Positions 1 through 11,439 of a DNA stretch of 64,000 bases are shown piece by piece. The stretch is from Prorocentrum cordatum. Taxonomy: Eukaryota > Sar > Dinophyceae > Prorocentrales > Prorocentraceae. The stretch spans positions 376,372 to 440,371 of the forward strand of contig CAUYUJ010000892.1 of the NCBI GenBank assembly GCA_963575745.1, read 5' to 3'. Each line of letters begins with the position of its first letter. Positions within the stretch are counted from its first letter, which is position 1. The notes beneath the pieces are model-generated. The model was given only the letters and a program-made list of their open reading frames with translations. It was not told the DNA's origin and searched no databases. Made by a program: the position numbers and the translations under genes.

Positions 1-19
1 GTCCTCACGAATTAAACAG

Positions 20-300
20 GAATTGCGCTCTCGTGTTGGACTTCCTCGCAATGTAATCAGACGCCGCGCTCTCGACACTCAGGAATCGCGCTCTCGCTGT
101 GGATTCCCTCACGATTTGTTTGGGAATCGCGCTATCGCTCGAAACTTCCCTGCGATTCACGCAGTAACCACGCTTAAGAACCGCCCCGCCTGCTCGACCT
201 GGCCGCTTGGGCCCGCCTTCCCGATCCGCGTATTAGGGTCTACCCGCCCGTCTGGTTCTGCCACGTGCTTTCTGCTCCTGCAGGTAAGAAAAATCCGCCG
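20..300. repeat. Dispersed repeat, copy A (first segment)
   Basis: Segment matching about 8098-8375 with substitutions and small indels. Shared landmarks are TCGACACTCAGGAATC, a run reading CGCTATCGCTCGA, and CCTGCTCGACCTGGCCGC. A second block of the same repeat follows at 1090-1330. I see no coding content; the open frames are short and lack recognisable motifs. Confidence 0.7.
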
Positions 301-565
301 ACACTGTCAGCGTGTGTGAGGGGCTGTGCCGTTCGTCGTCGTCGTCGTCGTTGCAGTGCTCTCGCGGGCTTGAGGGAAATCGACCCATGTCGCAACCACG
401 TCAAAGGGAAGCCCCTTCCCTTTGTCCCTTCCCCGGCGGGGGGGGGGTCCCGGGGGGGTCCTGGGGGGGTCCTGGGGGGGGTCCCGGGGGGGGTCGCCAC
501 CCAGATACGCTTTCACTCCCCGCGCGTCCGGCGCGGTCCCCGAGAGGTTCCAGAACCCTGAGCGG
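300..565. repeat. Dispersed G/C-run repeat, copy 1
   Basis: Opens with an ATCCGCCGACNCTGTC block and a GTGTGTGAGGGGCT motif, then runs into GAAGCCCCTTCCCTT and several poly-G runs. The same order is found at 44015-44300. It also holds a short GTC-type triplet array at 334-352. No gene recognised. Confidence 0.55.
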
Positions 566-637
566 CTTCCCGGTATCCAAAATGGCACCTGGAGGCCGAA
601 AATGACGAAAGACTGAACATGTAGAACAACTCCCCCT

Positions 638-965
638 CCCCCTCCTCCTCCTGCTCCTCCTCCTCCTCCTCCTCCTCCTCCTCCTCCTCCTGCTGCTCCT
701 GCTCACTCTGCGGACTCCGAACCACAGGCTCGAAGACCGAGGCTTTCTGGCGCCGCCGGAGCCCTGTCTTCGGCCACCCTCCTGCTCCTCCTCCTACTTC
801 TCCTCATCCTCCTCTGCCTCCTCCTCCTCCTCCTCCTCCTCCTCCTCCTCCTCCTCCTCCTCCTCCTCCTCTCCTCCTCCTCCTCCTCCTCCCCTCCTCC
901 TCTCCTCCTCCCCCTCCTCCTCCTCCTCCTCCTCCCCCTCCCCCTCCCCCTCCGCCTCGCCTCCT
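638..965. repeat. (CTC)n/(GAG)n microsatellite block
   Basis: Near-continuous CTC triplets with small interruptions. The open frames across it encode only poly-Glu, poly-Arg or poly-Pro and are not genes. Confidence 0.95.
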
Positions 966-1089
966 CCTCCTCATCTTCCACGGCCTCCGTCTCCGCCCGC
1001 TTCGTCGCTGACGTCGTGGTCCTCTTCAGGGTCGGCGGCACCGGCCGTCAGGCCTTCGCATTATATACTTGCGAGGGGGTATGATCGAA

Positions 1090-1330
1090 GATGAAGATGG
1101 CGGAGGTTTGGGATATACGTGTTGAATGGCCAGTGGGCAGATAAGAGCGAACAGGTTAAACATGAATGTTGTTGTTGTTGTTATTGCTAGTCTTGGTGAT
1201 GTTGTTGGTGGTGTTGTGCTTCTGTTGTGGCTCAACTCTCACTATTGAAGAATAACTATTGTTGACCCCCCCTCTGGGGCACATGCTGCTTTTCAATTGA
1301 AGTGCCCTTCCCGGGGCTCGCGCCCTGTTT
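1090..1330. repeat. Dispersed repeat, copy A (second segment)
   Basis: Shares TTTGGGATATACGTGTTGAA, a GTTGTTGTTGTT tract and a CCCCCCTTCT/CCCCCCTCT-type run with 8515-8780. With the 20-300 segment this is one member of a long direct repeat whose other member starts about 8.05 kb downstream. Confidence 0.65.
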
Positions 1331-1386
1331 TTTTTAATGATTGGGAAGTCGTGTGCCTCAGAATTGTGTCTTTGCCCCCCGGTTTA

Positions 1387-1390
1387 CAAT

Positions 1391-1425
<35 letters not shown>
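1387..1425. repeat. (CAA)n microsatellite
   Basis: About thirteen CAA triplets, giving poly-Asn or poly-Thr in shadow frames. Confidence 0.95.
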
Positions 1426-1426
<1 letters not shown>

Positions 1427-1559
1427 CAGTTTAGGAATGATCGCTCTTGCTGGCACGCGTGTCTGGCAGTATGTAGACCCCGACCCTCGATACCCGCCCA
1501 CTTCGTCTTCGATCGCACCCCCTTTCGGGGGCAATCTCTCCCTCGTCGGCCACTGACTG

Positions 1560-2080
1560 AAGTCCGAGGAACTCTCGAGCGAGAGCACCGTTCCTAAATT
1601 CGGGGGCCTCTCTGGCCAGGGACTCTCGGAATACAAATTGAAAAATATCGAACCCTTGTCGCCGTGTCTGGACCTCCAGCAACTAGCCTGAATTACAAGG
1701 AGTTCTGGAGCGAGTTCGCCACTCTTGAGTTCCGGAGCATCTCTGGCCAGCGCCTCTGGGAATACATCACATCGTAAGGAAATATCGAACGAGAGCCCTT
1801 GTCATCGTAGTTGGGCCTCCACCTATTTGACTGCATCACGAGACAGTCTCGAGCGACCTTGCCCGTGGGTCTCGGAGTAAATCGTGAGGAAATATCGAAC
1901 AGGAGCCCTTGTCGTCGAGGAAGTCTCGAGCGAGAGTGCCGTTCCTGAGTTCGGGGGCCTCTCTGGCCAGGGTGTCTCGGAGTACATTGTGAGGAAATAT
2001 CGAGCGGGAGCCGTTGTCGTTGTAGCCGGGCCTCCACGAGCACACATTTACAAGCAAGCCCGCGCTCAAGCGGAAGCCTC
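1560..2080. repeat. Diverged tandem repeat, about four units of 80-127 bp
   Basis: Recurring landmarks are GAGGAAATATCGA, GAGCCCTTGTCGTCG-like strings, GCCTCTCTGGCCAG and TCTCGGAGTA. Units begin near 1567, 1699, 1838 and 1918. No gene recognised. Confidence 0.65.
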
Positions 2081-2375
2081 GTTTTCGTAAGAATTGCAGC
2101 CAGCGGGCGAGAGCGCGCGGAACCGTTTCCAAAGGTGAACAATAATCCGACGGCCCCCTTGCGGGGCCATCAGGCTGCGAGGCTTACGTTTGCTGCTCCC
2201 TGCGCCAGTTCCAGTCTCCAGCTTCCAATATTACAATATTGCTTTCTGCTTCCTAGTGTAAATTGTCACTGTCCGCGAGAGGGGGGGGAACCAGAAACCA
2301 CCCTGGCTAGCATCCCCGAACTGCGTGCTCTGAATATCTGGGGGCCGTGGGACACGTAAAAAAATAAATGAGATT
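2080..2375. other. No gene seen
   Basis: Mixed-composition sequence with no recognisable protein motif, RNA fold or repeat unit on either strand. Confidence 0.5.
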
Positions 2376-2790
2376 CGCGCTCCCGACGCAATAATCCCTC
2401 CCAAATTCAGCTGCATTCGCGCCTCCGAGGCCGAGATCCTGCGTAAACTATGCTGCGTTCGCGTCCCCGACGCCACGATCTTTTCTAGAATACACCATAT
2501 TCACTCTCCTGAGGCCACTATTCCCTTCAAATTACACAACATTCTCGCCTCTGGGGCCACGATCCGTAGTAAATCACGCCACAGTCGCGCCCCCGAAGCT
2601 ACGATCCCTGGCAAATTACACAACATTCGCGCCCCCGAGGCCACGATCTCTTTGAAATTACACCACATTCGCGCCACCGAGGCCACGATCCCGCGTAAAC
2701 TATGCCACACTCGCACCCCTGAAGCCACGATCCGTTGTAAATCGCGCCACATTCGCGCCCCCGAGGCCACGATCTCCTACTAGAGGCCCC
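2375..2790. repeat. 42-bp minisatellite, about ten units
   Basis: Units carry CCGAGGCCACGATC followed by a variable AT-rich stretch and a CACATTCGC-type end. The 42-bp period is a multiple of three, so the minus strand reads as a repeated 14-residue string (IVASGAR core). I treat this as periodicity, not as a protein. Confidence 0.8.
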
Positions 2791-2959
2791 AAGAGGCGCC
2801 CAAGACGCGCCGAAGAGACCTCTAAGAAACCCTAAAGATATCCCACGAGGCCCCAAGAGGCCCCCAAAGGGCGCTCAAACCGCCTCCAAGAGGCCCCTCA
2901 GAGCCTCCCCACGACACCCCAACACATATGCAAGAGGCCTCAGGCCCACAACCCAGGCA

Positions 2960-5900
2960 TGGTGGTGGGATGGGCCGAAGGCCACTAGGATCCGCCGCCC
3001 CCTGTCGATTCATCAAAGGGGTGCCTGGCGTGCTCTCTCGGTTTTGGTTTTGGTTCTTTTTCCAAAAGAACTCCCCCTGGGGTTCCGGCGCGTCGCGCTG
3101 GGGTCCCGGGACGCTTGCCCAGAGGTGGCTGCAAAGCTCCAAAAAAGGCCGTTTCACTAGGGACATCCTCAAAAAATCGCGAAGATGACCCAAGATGGCC
3201 TGCAGGGTGGCCAAGATGATCGAAGATGGCCGAAATGATGTCTTCCAACATGGCGAAGATGGCCTAGAGATGGTCCAAGATGGCCTCCAAGACGGCCCAA
3301 GAGGCCCAAGAGGCTTCCAAGAGGTCCTCCAGGAGACCCGAAGACGCCAAAATCATTGATTGTCCTAGGTTTTTGAAGGATTTTCACATTCGCTTCTTCT
3401 CGGCTTTCCGACGACCCAAGACGGCCCAAGAGGCCCCCAAGATCGCCCCCACAGCGCCCAAGAGGCCTCCAAGATTGTCTCAGGACTGCCCAAAAGGCCC
3501 CCAAGACGGCCCCAAGAGGGCACAAAGACGAACCAAACGGCCTCCAAGACGCCCAAGATGGCCTCTAAGACGGCCCTGGAGCACCCTAAGAGGGCCCCAA
3601 GTTGGCCCAGAAAGGTCCTCCAAACGGCTTCCGACGGCGTCAGACGGGCCAGGAGCCCACCAAGAAGGCCGAAGTTGGCTCGAAGCTGGCCAAAGACGGC
3701 GCAAGAGGCCTCCAAGAGGGACTCCAGGAAGGCAAAAACAGTTATTTCCCATGAGGTTTTCGACGGATTTTGACATGTCGCTTCGGCCTTCCCACGGCCC
3801 GATACGGCCCAAGAGCCCCCCAAAATCGCCCAAGGATCGCCCAAGAGGCCTCCAAGATGGCCCTAGAACGGCCCAAGAGGCCCCCAAGACGGCCCCGAGA
3901 GGCTCCCCAAGACGGCCCAGGAGGCTTTTAAGAAGCCCAGGATGGCCTCCAAGACGGCCCAAGAGCCCTCCAAGACGTCCTCCAAGAAGGCCCGAAAGTA
4001 TCAAAATGGCCTCCAGACGGCCAAGATGACCTTCAAGATGCCCACGTGTTCCCCGAAGGCTTTCCAAACCGATTCGGGGAACACATGGTCCGATAGCTTG
4101 GCAGGTCTGGCCTCAACGTTCGGCCACATAGGCGCTTCCAAAGCAGGGGGCGGCGGTGATTCGCCGTAGGCGTCTTCAATCCGCCGCCCCCTGTCGATTC
4201 ATCAAAGTGGTGCCTGGCGTGTTAAATCCTCTCGGCTTTGGTTTTGGTTCTTTTTCCAAAAAACTCCCCCTGGGGCTCCTGCCCGTCCCGCCGGCCACCC
4301 GGAAAGGTGCTCAAAACGCATCCGTCGTGCCTCTGTTCCAGTTGGCCCAGGATGGCGTCCAAGACGGCCAAGATGGCCCAGGATGGTCTCCAAGACGTCT
4401 CCAAGACGGCCCAAGATGGCCTCCAAGACGGCTAAGATGGCCCCAAGATGCCTCCAAGACGGCCCAAGGTGGCCTCAAGATGGTCTACGACGGCCCAACA
4501 GGCCCGCAAGAGGCCTACAAGACGGCCAAGAGCCCTCCAAGACGTCCTCCAGGAAGGCCCGAAAGGGCCCAAATCATGTAGTTTCCTTAGGTTTTTGAAG
4601 GATGTTGGCATTTGCGCCTTTTCAGCTTTCCGACGGCCCAAGAGGCCCCCAAGATCGCCCAAGAGGCCCCCAAAAGGGCACGGCCCAAGTGGCCGCCAAG
4701 ACGGCCCCAAGAGGGCCCCAAGACGGCCCAAGAGGCCTCCAACACGCCCAAGATGGCCTCCAAGACGCCCAAGATGGCCTCCAAGACGGCCCCGAAGTGC
4801 CCCAAGAGGGCCCCAAGTCGGCCCAGAAAGGCCCCCAAGACGGCTCCCAGCGGCGCCAGACGTGCCAGGAACCCACCAAGATGGCCGAAGTTGGCTCGAA
4901 GCTGGCCCAAGACGACCCAAGAGGCCCCCAAGAGGGCCTCCAGGAAGGCCAGAAAAGGCAAAAGCATTGTTTGTCCTTCGGTTTTTGAAGGATTTTGGCA
5001 TTTGCTTCTCTTCGGCCTTCCGACGGCCCGAGACGGCCCAAGAGCCCCCGAAGATCGCCGAAAGATCGCCTAAGAGGCCTCCAAGATGGCCCCAGAACGG
5101 CCCAAGAGGGCCCCAAGACGGCCCCAAGAGGCCCCCAAGACGGCACAGGAGGCCTTTAAGACGCCCAAGATGGGCCTCCAAGACGGCCCTGGAGCATTCC
5201 AAGAGGGCCCCAAGTCGGCCCATAGTAGAGGCCCCCCAAACGGCTTCCGACGGCGTCAGACGGACCAGGAGCCCACCAAGACGGCCGAAGATGGCCCTAA
5301 GATGGCCCAAGACGGCCCAAGAGGCCTCCAAGAGGGCCTCCAGGAAGGCCCGAAAAAGTCGAAATCATTGATTTCCCCTATGGGTTTTTGAACGACTGTG
5401 GCATTTGCTTTTTTCGGCCTTCCGACGGCCCGAGACGGCCTAAGTGCCCCCAAAGATCGCCCACGAGGCCCAAGACACGGCCCCAAGAGGCCCCCAAGAC
5501 GGCCCAAGAGGCCTCCAAGACGTTCAAGATGGCCTCCACGACGGCCGAAGAGCCCTCCAAGACGTCCTCCACGAAGGCCCAAAAGGGATAAAATGGCCTC
5601 CAGACGGCCAAGATGACCTTCAAGATGCCCACGTGTTCCCCGAAGGCTTTCCAAACCGATTCGGGGAACACATGGTCCGATAGCTTGGCAGGTCTGGCCT
5701 CAACGTTCGGCCACGTGGGCGCTTCCAAAAAGGCAGGGGGCGGCAGCGATTCGCCGTAGGCGTCTCCGATCCGCCGCCCCCTGTTGATTTATCACAAGGG
5801 TGCCTGGCGTGCTAGACCCTTTCGGTTTGGGTTTTGGTTCTTTTTCAAAAAGAACTCCCCCTGGGGCTCCGGCCCGTCCCGCCGGCCACCCGGAAAGATT

Positions 5901-7865
5901 GCCAAGGACCACAATCTGTAAAAAAATCCTCCAAGATGGTCCAAGATGGCCACGTTGGCCCAAGATGGCTTCCAAGATGGTCCAAGATGGCCTCCAAGTC
6001 CGCCCGAGATGGTCCAAGATGGCCTTCAAGACGGTCCAAGATACCTCCGAGTTCACCCAAGGTCTCCAAGAGGTCCTCCAGGAGGGCCCGAAGAGGCCAA
6101 AATCATTGATGTTCGTGCGGTTTTTGAAGAATTGTGGCATCTGCCTCTTCTCGGCATTCCGACGGCTCAAGACGGCCCAAGAGGCCGCCAAGATCGCCCC
6201 AACTCCAAGAGGGCCCCATGACGGCCCCAGAGGCCCCCAAGACGGCCCCAAGAGGGCCCCAAGACGGCCCAAGATGGCCTCCAAGACGGCCCCGAAGCGC
6301 CCCAAGAGGGCCCCAAGCCGGTTCAGAAAGGCCCCCAAGACGGCTCCCGACGGCGTCAGACGGGCCAGGAACCCATCAAGATGACCGAAGTTGGCTCGAA
6401 GCTGGCCCAAGACAGCCCAAGAGGCCTCCAAGAGGGCCTGCAGGAAGGCCAGAAAACACCAAAAACACTGATTTATTTCCCAAGGTTTTTGAAGGATTTT
6501 GACATTTGCTTCTTTTCGGGCTTCCGACGGCCCGAGACGGCCCAAAAGCCCCCAAAGATCGCCGAAAGATCGCCCAAGCGGCCCCCAAGATGTCCCCAGA
6601 ACGGCTCAGAGGCCCCCAAGACGGCCCTAAGAGGCCCCCAAGACGGCACAGGAGGCCTTTAAGACGGCCCTGGAACATTCCAAGAGGGCCCCAAGTCGGC
6701 CCAAAGAGGCCCCCCAAACGGCTTCCGAGGGCGTCAGACGGACCAGAAGACCACCAAGACGTCCGAAGATGGCCCTAAGATGGCCCAAGACGGCCCAAGA
6801 GGCCTCCAAGAGGGCCTCCAGGAAGGCCCGAAAAGGCCCAAATCACTGATTTCCCATCAGACCTTGAAGGAGTATGGCTTTTGCTTTTTTTCGGCCTTCC
6901 GACGGCCCGAGACAGCCCAAGTGCCCCCAAAGATCGCCCACGAGGCCCAAGACACGGCCCCAAGAGGCCCCCAAGACGGCCCAAGAGGCCTCCAAGACGC
7001 TCAAGATGGCCTCCACGACGGCCCAAGAGCCCTCCAGGACGTCCTCCGAGAAGGCCCGAAAGGATCAAAAATGGCCTCCAGACGGCCAAGATGACCTTCA
7101 AGATGCCCACGTGTTCCCCGAAGGCTTTCCAAACCGATTCGGGGAACACATGGTCCGATAGCTTGGCAGGTCTGGCCTCAACGTTCGGCCACGTGGGCGC
7201 TTCCAAAAAGGCAGGGGGCGGCAGCGATTCGCCGTAGGCGTCTCCGATCCGCCGCCCCCTGTTGATTTATCACAGGGGTGCCTGGCGTGCTAGATCTTAG
7301 ACGGCGTTGGTTCTTTTAGAAAACTCACTGGGGCTTCGGCCCGTCCCGCCGGCCACCCGAGAAGACCCCAAACTGCACATGTCAATGCCTTTCATGCCCA
7401 AGATGGCCCCAAATTGACTCCAAGATGCCTCCAAGACGGGCAAAATGGCCCAAGATGGCTTCCAAGTCCGCCTAAGATGGTCCAAGATGGCCTCCAAGAC
7501 GGTCCACGAGGGTCCAAGATGCCTCCAATACGGCCCACGAGGCCCCCAAGAGGTCCTCAACGAGGGCCCGCAGAAGCCAAGATCATCTGTTTTCCAGAAG
7601 GTGTTTGAAGGATTCTGGCATTTGCTTCGTTTCGGCCTTCCGAGAGTGCCTCAAGAGGCTCTCAAGAAGACTCCTCCTCCCTCTTTTTTCCTCCCCCTCC
7701 TCCTCTTCATCCTCTCCCACGTGTTCCCCGAAGACTTTCCAAATCGACTCGGGGAACGCATGGTCCGATAGCTTGGCCAAGCTTTAACCCAATGTTCTGC
7801 CACATAGGCGGTTCCAGAAAGGCAGGGGGCGGCGGTGATTCGCCGTAGGCGTCTTCGATAACGCC
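2960..7865. repeat. Three-level higher-order tandem repeat
   Basis: The lowest level is a degenerate short unit (CAAGACGGCC / CAAGAGGCCC / CAAGATGGCC). The middle level is a block of about 380 bp marked by TTTTTGAAGGATTTTGGCA and CTTCCGACGGCC, at about 3370, 3750, 4590, 4980, 5390, 6120, 6490, 6860 and 7600. The top level is a 1.2-1.6 kb unit, bounded by a spacer with CCGCCCCCTGTNGATT and TTGGTTCTTTTT, at about 2990, 4185, 5775 and 7255. The spacer also carries CCCACGTGTTCCCCGAAGGC. The last unit is short and ends near 7860. Both strands show many open but low-complexity Pro/Arg/Lys frames. Confidence 0.85.
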
Positions 7866-8080
7866 AACGTTTCAATATGCGCTGATGATTCCTGTCCGCC
7901 CCCGCATGCTGCGCCGAAACGCACCGACGCGACTCTGTTATATCCCATTGTGATAGACAGGGGGCTGGCGGCAGGGGGCGAAGCCCTTACATAATATTCT
8001 CTACAAATCAATATTCAAGAACGGCTCCCGCCTGATACTTGCTCATAAGTTTTTAAAGAATCGCGCACTCGCGCGGGACT
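7865..8080. other. Unassigned spacer
   Basis: Sequence between the higher-order array and dispersed-repeat copy B. Nothing recognised. Confidence 0.4.
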
Positions 8081-8084
8081 TCCT

Positions 8085-8780
8085 CACAATGCATGCAAGA
8101 ATCGCGCGCTCGCGTGGGACTTCCTCGCAATATATTCAGACGCCGCGCCCTCGACACTCAGGAATCACGCTCCCGCTGAAGATTTCTAACGATTTACATG
8201 GGGAATCGCACTATCGCTCGAGACTTCCTCGCGATTCATGCAGAACGCACGTTTTTCAGCATCCCGCCTGCTCGACCTGGCCGCCTGGGCCCGCCTTCCC
8301 CACCCGCCCGCGAGGGTCTGCCCGCCCGATCCGCCCGTCTGGATATGCCACGTGTTTTTTGCTCCAAGCCCCCCTCCCGATAATTCCGTGCTTCATTCGT
8401 CTCCCTCCCCCATCCATGCGCCCCCTCTTCCCCTGCTTCAGGGGCTGCACCAAGTTCATGCGGCAGGTAAGGAAGATATACCGGTATACCACCAAGGGGG
8501 CACGATGGAAGACGGAGAGGGTGGGTACCGAGGGTTTGGGATATACGTGTTGAATGCAACGCGAGCAGATGAGAGCGAATAGGCTTGAAATAAGTATTGT
8601 TGTTGTTGCTGTTGTTGGTGTTGCTATTGCTGTTGTTGCTGCTGCTGTTGAGTTCCCATGCCTAAAGGATACGCGTTGCTCCTTATTGCTGATCCCCCCT
8701 TCTCAGGTAACATGTGCATGTTTCAATGTAAGTGCTTCTCCTGGGGGTTTACCCTGATTTTTACAAGGGAAGGCGAGGTG
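8085..8780. repeat. Dispersed repeat, copy B
   Basis: Two blocks (about 8098-8375 and 8515-8780) match 20-300 and 1090-1330 in the same order and orientation. The spacer between the blocks is much shorter here (about 140 bp against about 790 bp), mainly because copy A holds the G-run repeat and the CTC microsatellite. Confidence 0.65.
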
Positions 8781-9070
8781 TCACCAAACTGTGCCCCTAG
8801 CCCCCCCCGCATTTTCAACAACAGTGGCTCCAGCATGATACCTCCTCACAATCTATTCCCGAATCGCGCTCTCGTCTGAGATCCAGTGGTTTTTCAGGAT
8901 GTACTGGAACGGACGAACAAACGACCACCGCTGCGCCGTGGTCTCTGGTTACTGGCGTGTCTGGACGCAGGCGAGACGTCCAAAAAAACATGATCGACCC
9001 ACGAGAACGGAAAGGAATATAGGAGAGAGCGTGATCCACCGCCGCTTTACTGCGGAAAATTGCCAACCTT
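8780..9070. other. No gene seen
   Basis: No recognisable protein, RNA or repeat. It ends at the C-rich arrays. Confidence 0.4.
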
Positions 9071-9380
9071 TTCCTCCGGAACCCGGGGGTCGCCCACCCC
9101 CCCCCCCCTCCGAAAATCCCCCCCTCCCCCTGCTGGAACCCCCCCCCCCCCCCCCCCCCCCTCTCCCCCGGCAAACCCCCCCTCCCCTAACCCCTCCCCC
9201 CCCCCCCCTCTGCCGCTCGAAAACCGGAAGGGGTCACTACCGGTTCGAACCCCTCCCCCCCCCCCCCCCTCCGGATCCGGAAAACCGGGAGGTCACTACC
9301 GGTTCGAACCCTCCCCCCCCCCCTATCCAGAAAACTGGAGGGGGTCACTACCGGATCGAACCCCCCCCCCCCCCGACTCA
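9070..9380 (+). repeat. C-rich array, left arm of an inverted pair
   Basis: Long poly-C runs separated by units containing GGTCACTACCGGTTCGAACC, repeated about four times. The same unit appears in reverse orientation at 10030-10225. Confidence 0.85.
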
Positions 9381-10010
9381 CCGCCAGCAAACGACTCCCG
9401 GTCCCCACCACCGTCCGCATCACATCCCCCACTGGTGTTCCCAGCACCACTGTCCTCACCACCACTGTCCCCACTGGTTCCACCACCGCCCCTACTGTCC
9501 CCACCAGTGCCCCACCACTGTCGCACTGTCCCCGCTGTCCCCAGAACTGTTCCCACCACGGTTCCACTCTCCCCACTGTCTCCACGGCCCCAACCACTGC
9601 CCGACTATCCCCACTGTCCCCACTGTCCCACTGACTCCTCCGCTGTCCCACTGAGCTGTCCCACTGTTCCCACCACTGTCCCCACTGTCCCCACCACTGT
9701 CCCCACTGTACCTCTGTCCCATTGTCCCACCGCCGTCCTCGCCACCGCCTTCACCACTGTCCCCACCACCATTGTACCCTCCACTGTCCCACTGTTTCCA
9801 CCTCATTCCCATTGTCCCCACACCACTGTCCCCACCACCACCGTCACCACCACTGTCCACTGTCCCCCCCTGTTCCCACCATTGTCCCCACCACTGTCCC
9901 CACCACTACCGTCCCCACCACTGTCCCACTGTCCCACTGTCCCCACCACTGTCCCGCTATCCCCTCACCACTGTCCCCACCAACACCGTCCCCACCACTG
10001 TCCGCACCCC
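9380..10010. repeat. CCCCACCACTGT-type minisatellite
   Basis: Degenerate repeat of CCCCACCACTGT and CCACTGTCC units over about 630 bp. It forms the spacer between the two inverted C/G-rich arms. The open frames are Pro/Thr/Val or Gly/Asp low complexity. Confidence 0.9.
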
Positions 10011-10235
10011 CACTCGGTTTTCGAGAGGGGGGGGGGGTTCGAACCGGTAGTGACCCCCCAGGTTTTCGAGGAGGGGGGGGGGGATGGGTTCGAACCGGTA
10101 GTGACCCCCCCCCCTTTTCATGATGAGCTTGGGGGGGGGGGAGGGGTTCGAACCGGTAGTGACCCCCCCCGGTTTTCCGGAGGGGGGGGGGGGAGGGGTT
10201 CGAACCGGTAGTGACCCCCCCCGGTTTTCCGCCAG
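10010..10235 (-). repeat. G-rich array, right arm of an inverted pair
   Basis: About five units of GGGTTCGAACCGGTAGTGAC separated by poly-G and poly-C runs. This is the reverse complement of the 9210-9380 units, so the two arms could pair across a spacer of about 650 bp. Confidence 0.85.
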
Positions 10236-10650
10236 CAGCGGTAGAACACGCTCTTTCGTATATAGAAATGTAACGCATGGCAGCGTTTTCAATGACACCT
10301 GATTGGGTGACGGGCAAATGCGATGCTGATTGTATCGATCTTGATGTACCGTGCCGAGGACTCTGCTGTGCTGCACCGTGCTGAATTGCGATGTGCCATG
10401 CCGCGGTTGTGCTCTATAGCGTCGTGGATCGAGTCTTCCTTTGCATCCGAGTCCTGACCGAACTGATCTGGATCTTAAGCTCGAGCTGCCTGAACACATA
10501 GAAGCTGCCCCAGAGCTAACTGACAGGGGGACATGCCAAGAGGACGCGCCGCGAAACGTCCCAAAGGACGCGCCAGGCGACGTGCCAGGGGACGTGCCAT
10601 GCGGTCGCACCGTAGATCGTGCCAAGGGGACGCGCTACGGAACGTGCTGG
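10235..10650. repeat. Spacer with short 12-bp-like GACGTGCCAGGG units
   Basis: 10235-10515 holds nothing I recognise. From about 10525 to 10615 a short degenerate tandem (GACGTGCCAGGG, GACGCGCCAGGC and similar) leads into the 75-bp array. Confidence 0.5.
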
Positions 10651-10654
10651 GGAC

Positions 10655-11320
10655 AAGCGTTTCGCTCGAGACATCCTGTCAAAATCCTCAGTCTAGACAT
10701 CCGCCTGAGCGACCTGGACACGTGAAAACAAACGTTTCGCTCAACACATCCTCAACACATTCTCATGCTAGACATCCGCCTGGGCGAACTGGACACGTGA
10801 AAACAAGTAGTTCGCTCGAGACATCCTCAACACATCTTCATGTGAGACGTCCGCCTGGGTGACCTGGGCACGTGAAAACAAGCGTTTCGCTCGAGACGTT
10901 TTCAACACCTCCTCATTCTAGACATCCGCCTTGGCGACCTGTACACGTGAAAGCAAACGTCTCGCTCGAGACATCCTCAACACATCTTCATGTTAGACAT
11001 CCGCCTGGGCGACCTGGACACGTGAAAACAAGCGTATCTCTCGAGACATTCTCAACACATCCTCATGCTAGGCATCCGCCTGGGCAACCTGGACACGTGC
11101 AAACAAGCATCTCGATCGAGACTTCCTCAACACCTCCTCATTCTAGACATCCGCCTGGGCGACGAGGACGCGTGAAACCAAGCGTCTCGCTCGAGACATC
11201 CTCAACAAATCCTGGCGCTTGACCTCTGCCTGGGCAACCTGGAGGCGTGAAACCAAGCGTCTCGCTCGAGACATCCTCAAGACCTGGGCACGTGAAACCA
11301 AGCATTTGACTTGAGAGATC
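10655..11320 (+). repeat. 75-bp minisatellite, about nine units
   Basis: Each unit carries GACACGTGAAAACAAGCGT, TCGCTCGAGACATCCTCAA and GACATCCGCCTGGGC. The period is 25 codons, so the plus strand is open across it with a repeated VSLETSST / HPPGRPGHVKT core. Later units (to about 11430) are truncated and diverged. Confidence 0.9.
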
Positions 11321-11439
11321 CTCTAAATTCTGGCCCCCAAGAGAGGACAATCTATAACACAAAACAAGCGTTTCGCTCGAGACATCCTCAACAAATTCTG
11401 AAAAACAAGCGTTTCGCTAGGGAAATCCTCAAATATTAA

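Noticed and set aside
3670-4915. Dinoflagellate spliced-leader relics (TTGGCTCGAAG strings)
   Set aside because: Only the TTGGCTC-AAG-like tail is similar, and it occurs inside the degenerate satellite unit, so chance similarity is more likely.
3280-5371. Pro/Arg/Lys-rich frames of 250-307 codons
   Set aside because: Translations of CAAGACGGCC-type repeats; the frames shift between units.
9210-10225. tRNA genes or tRNA-derived SINEs from the GGTTCGAACC B-box-like core
   Set aside because: No A box, acceptor stem or cloverleaf; the match follows from a short palindrome.
10655-11430. CRISPR-like array (about 75-bp regular repeats)
   Set aside because: Contiguous tandem units without unique spacers, in a eukaryotic context.
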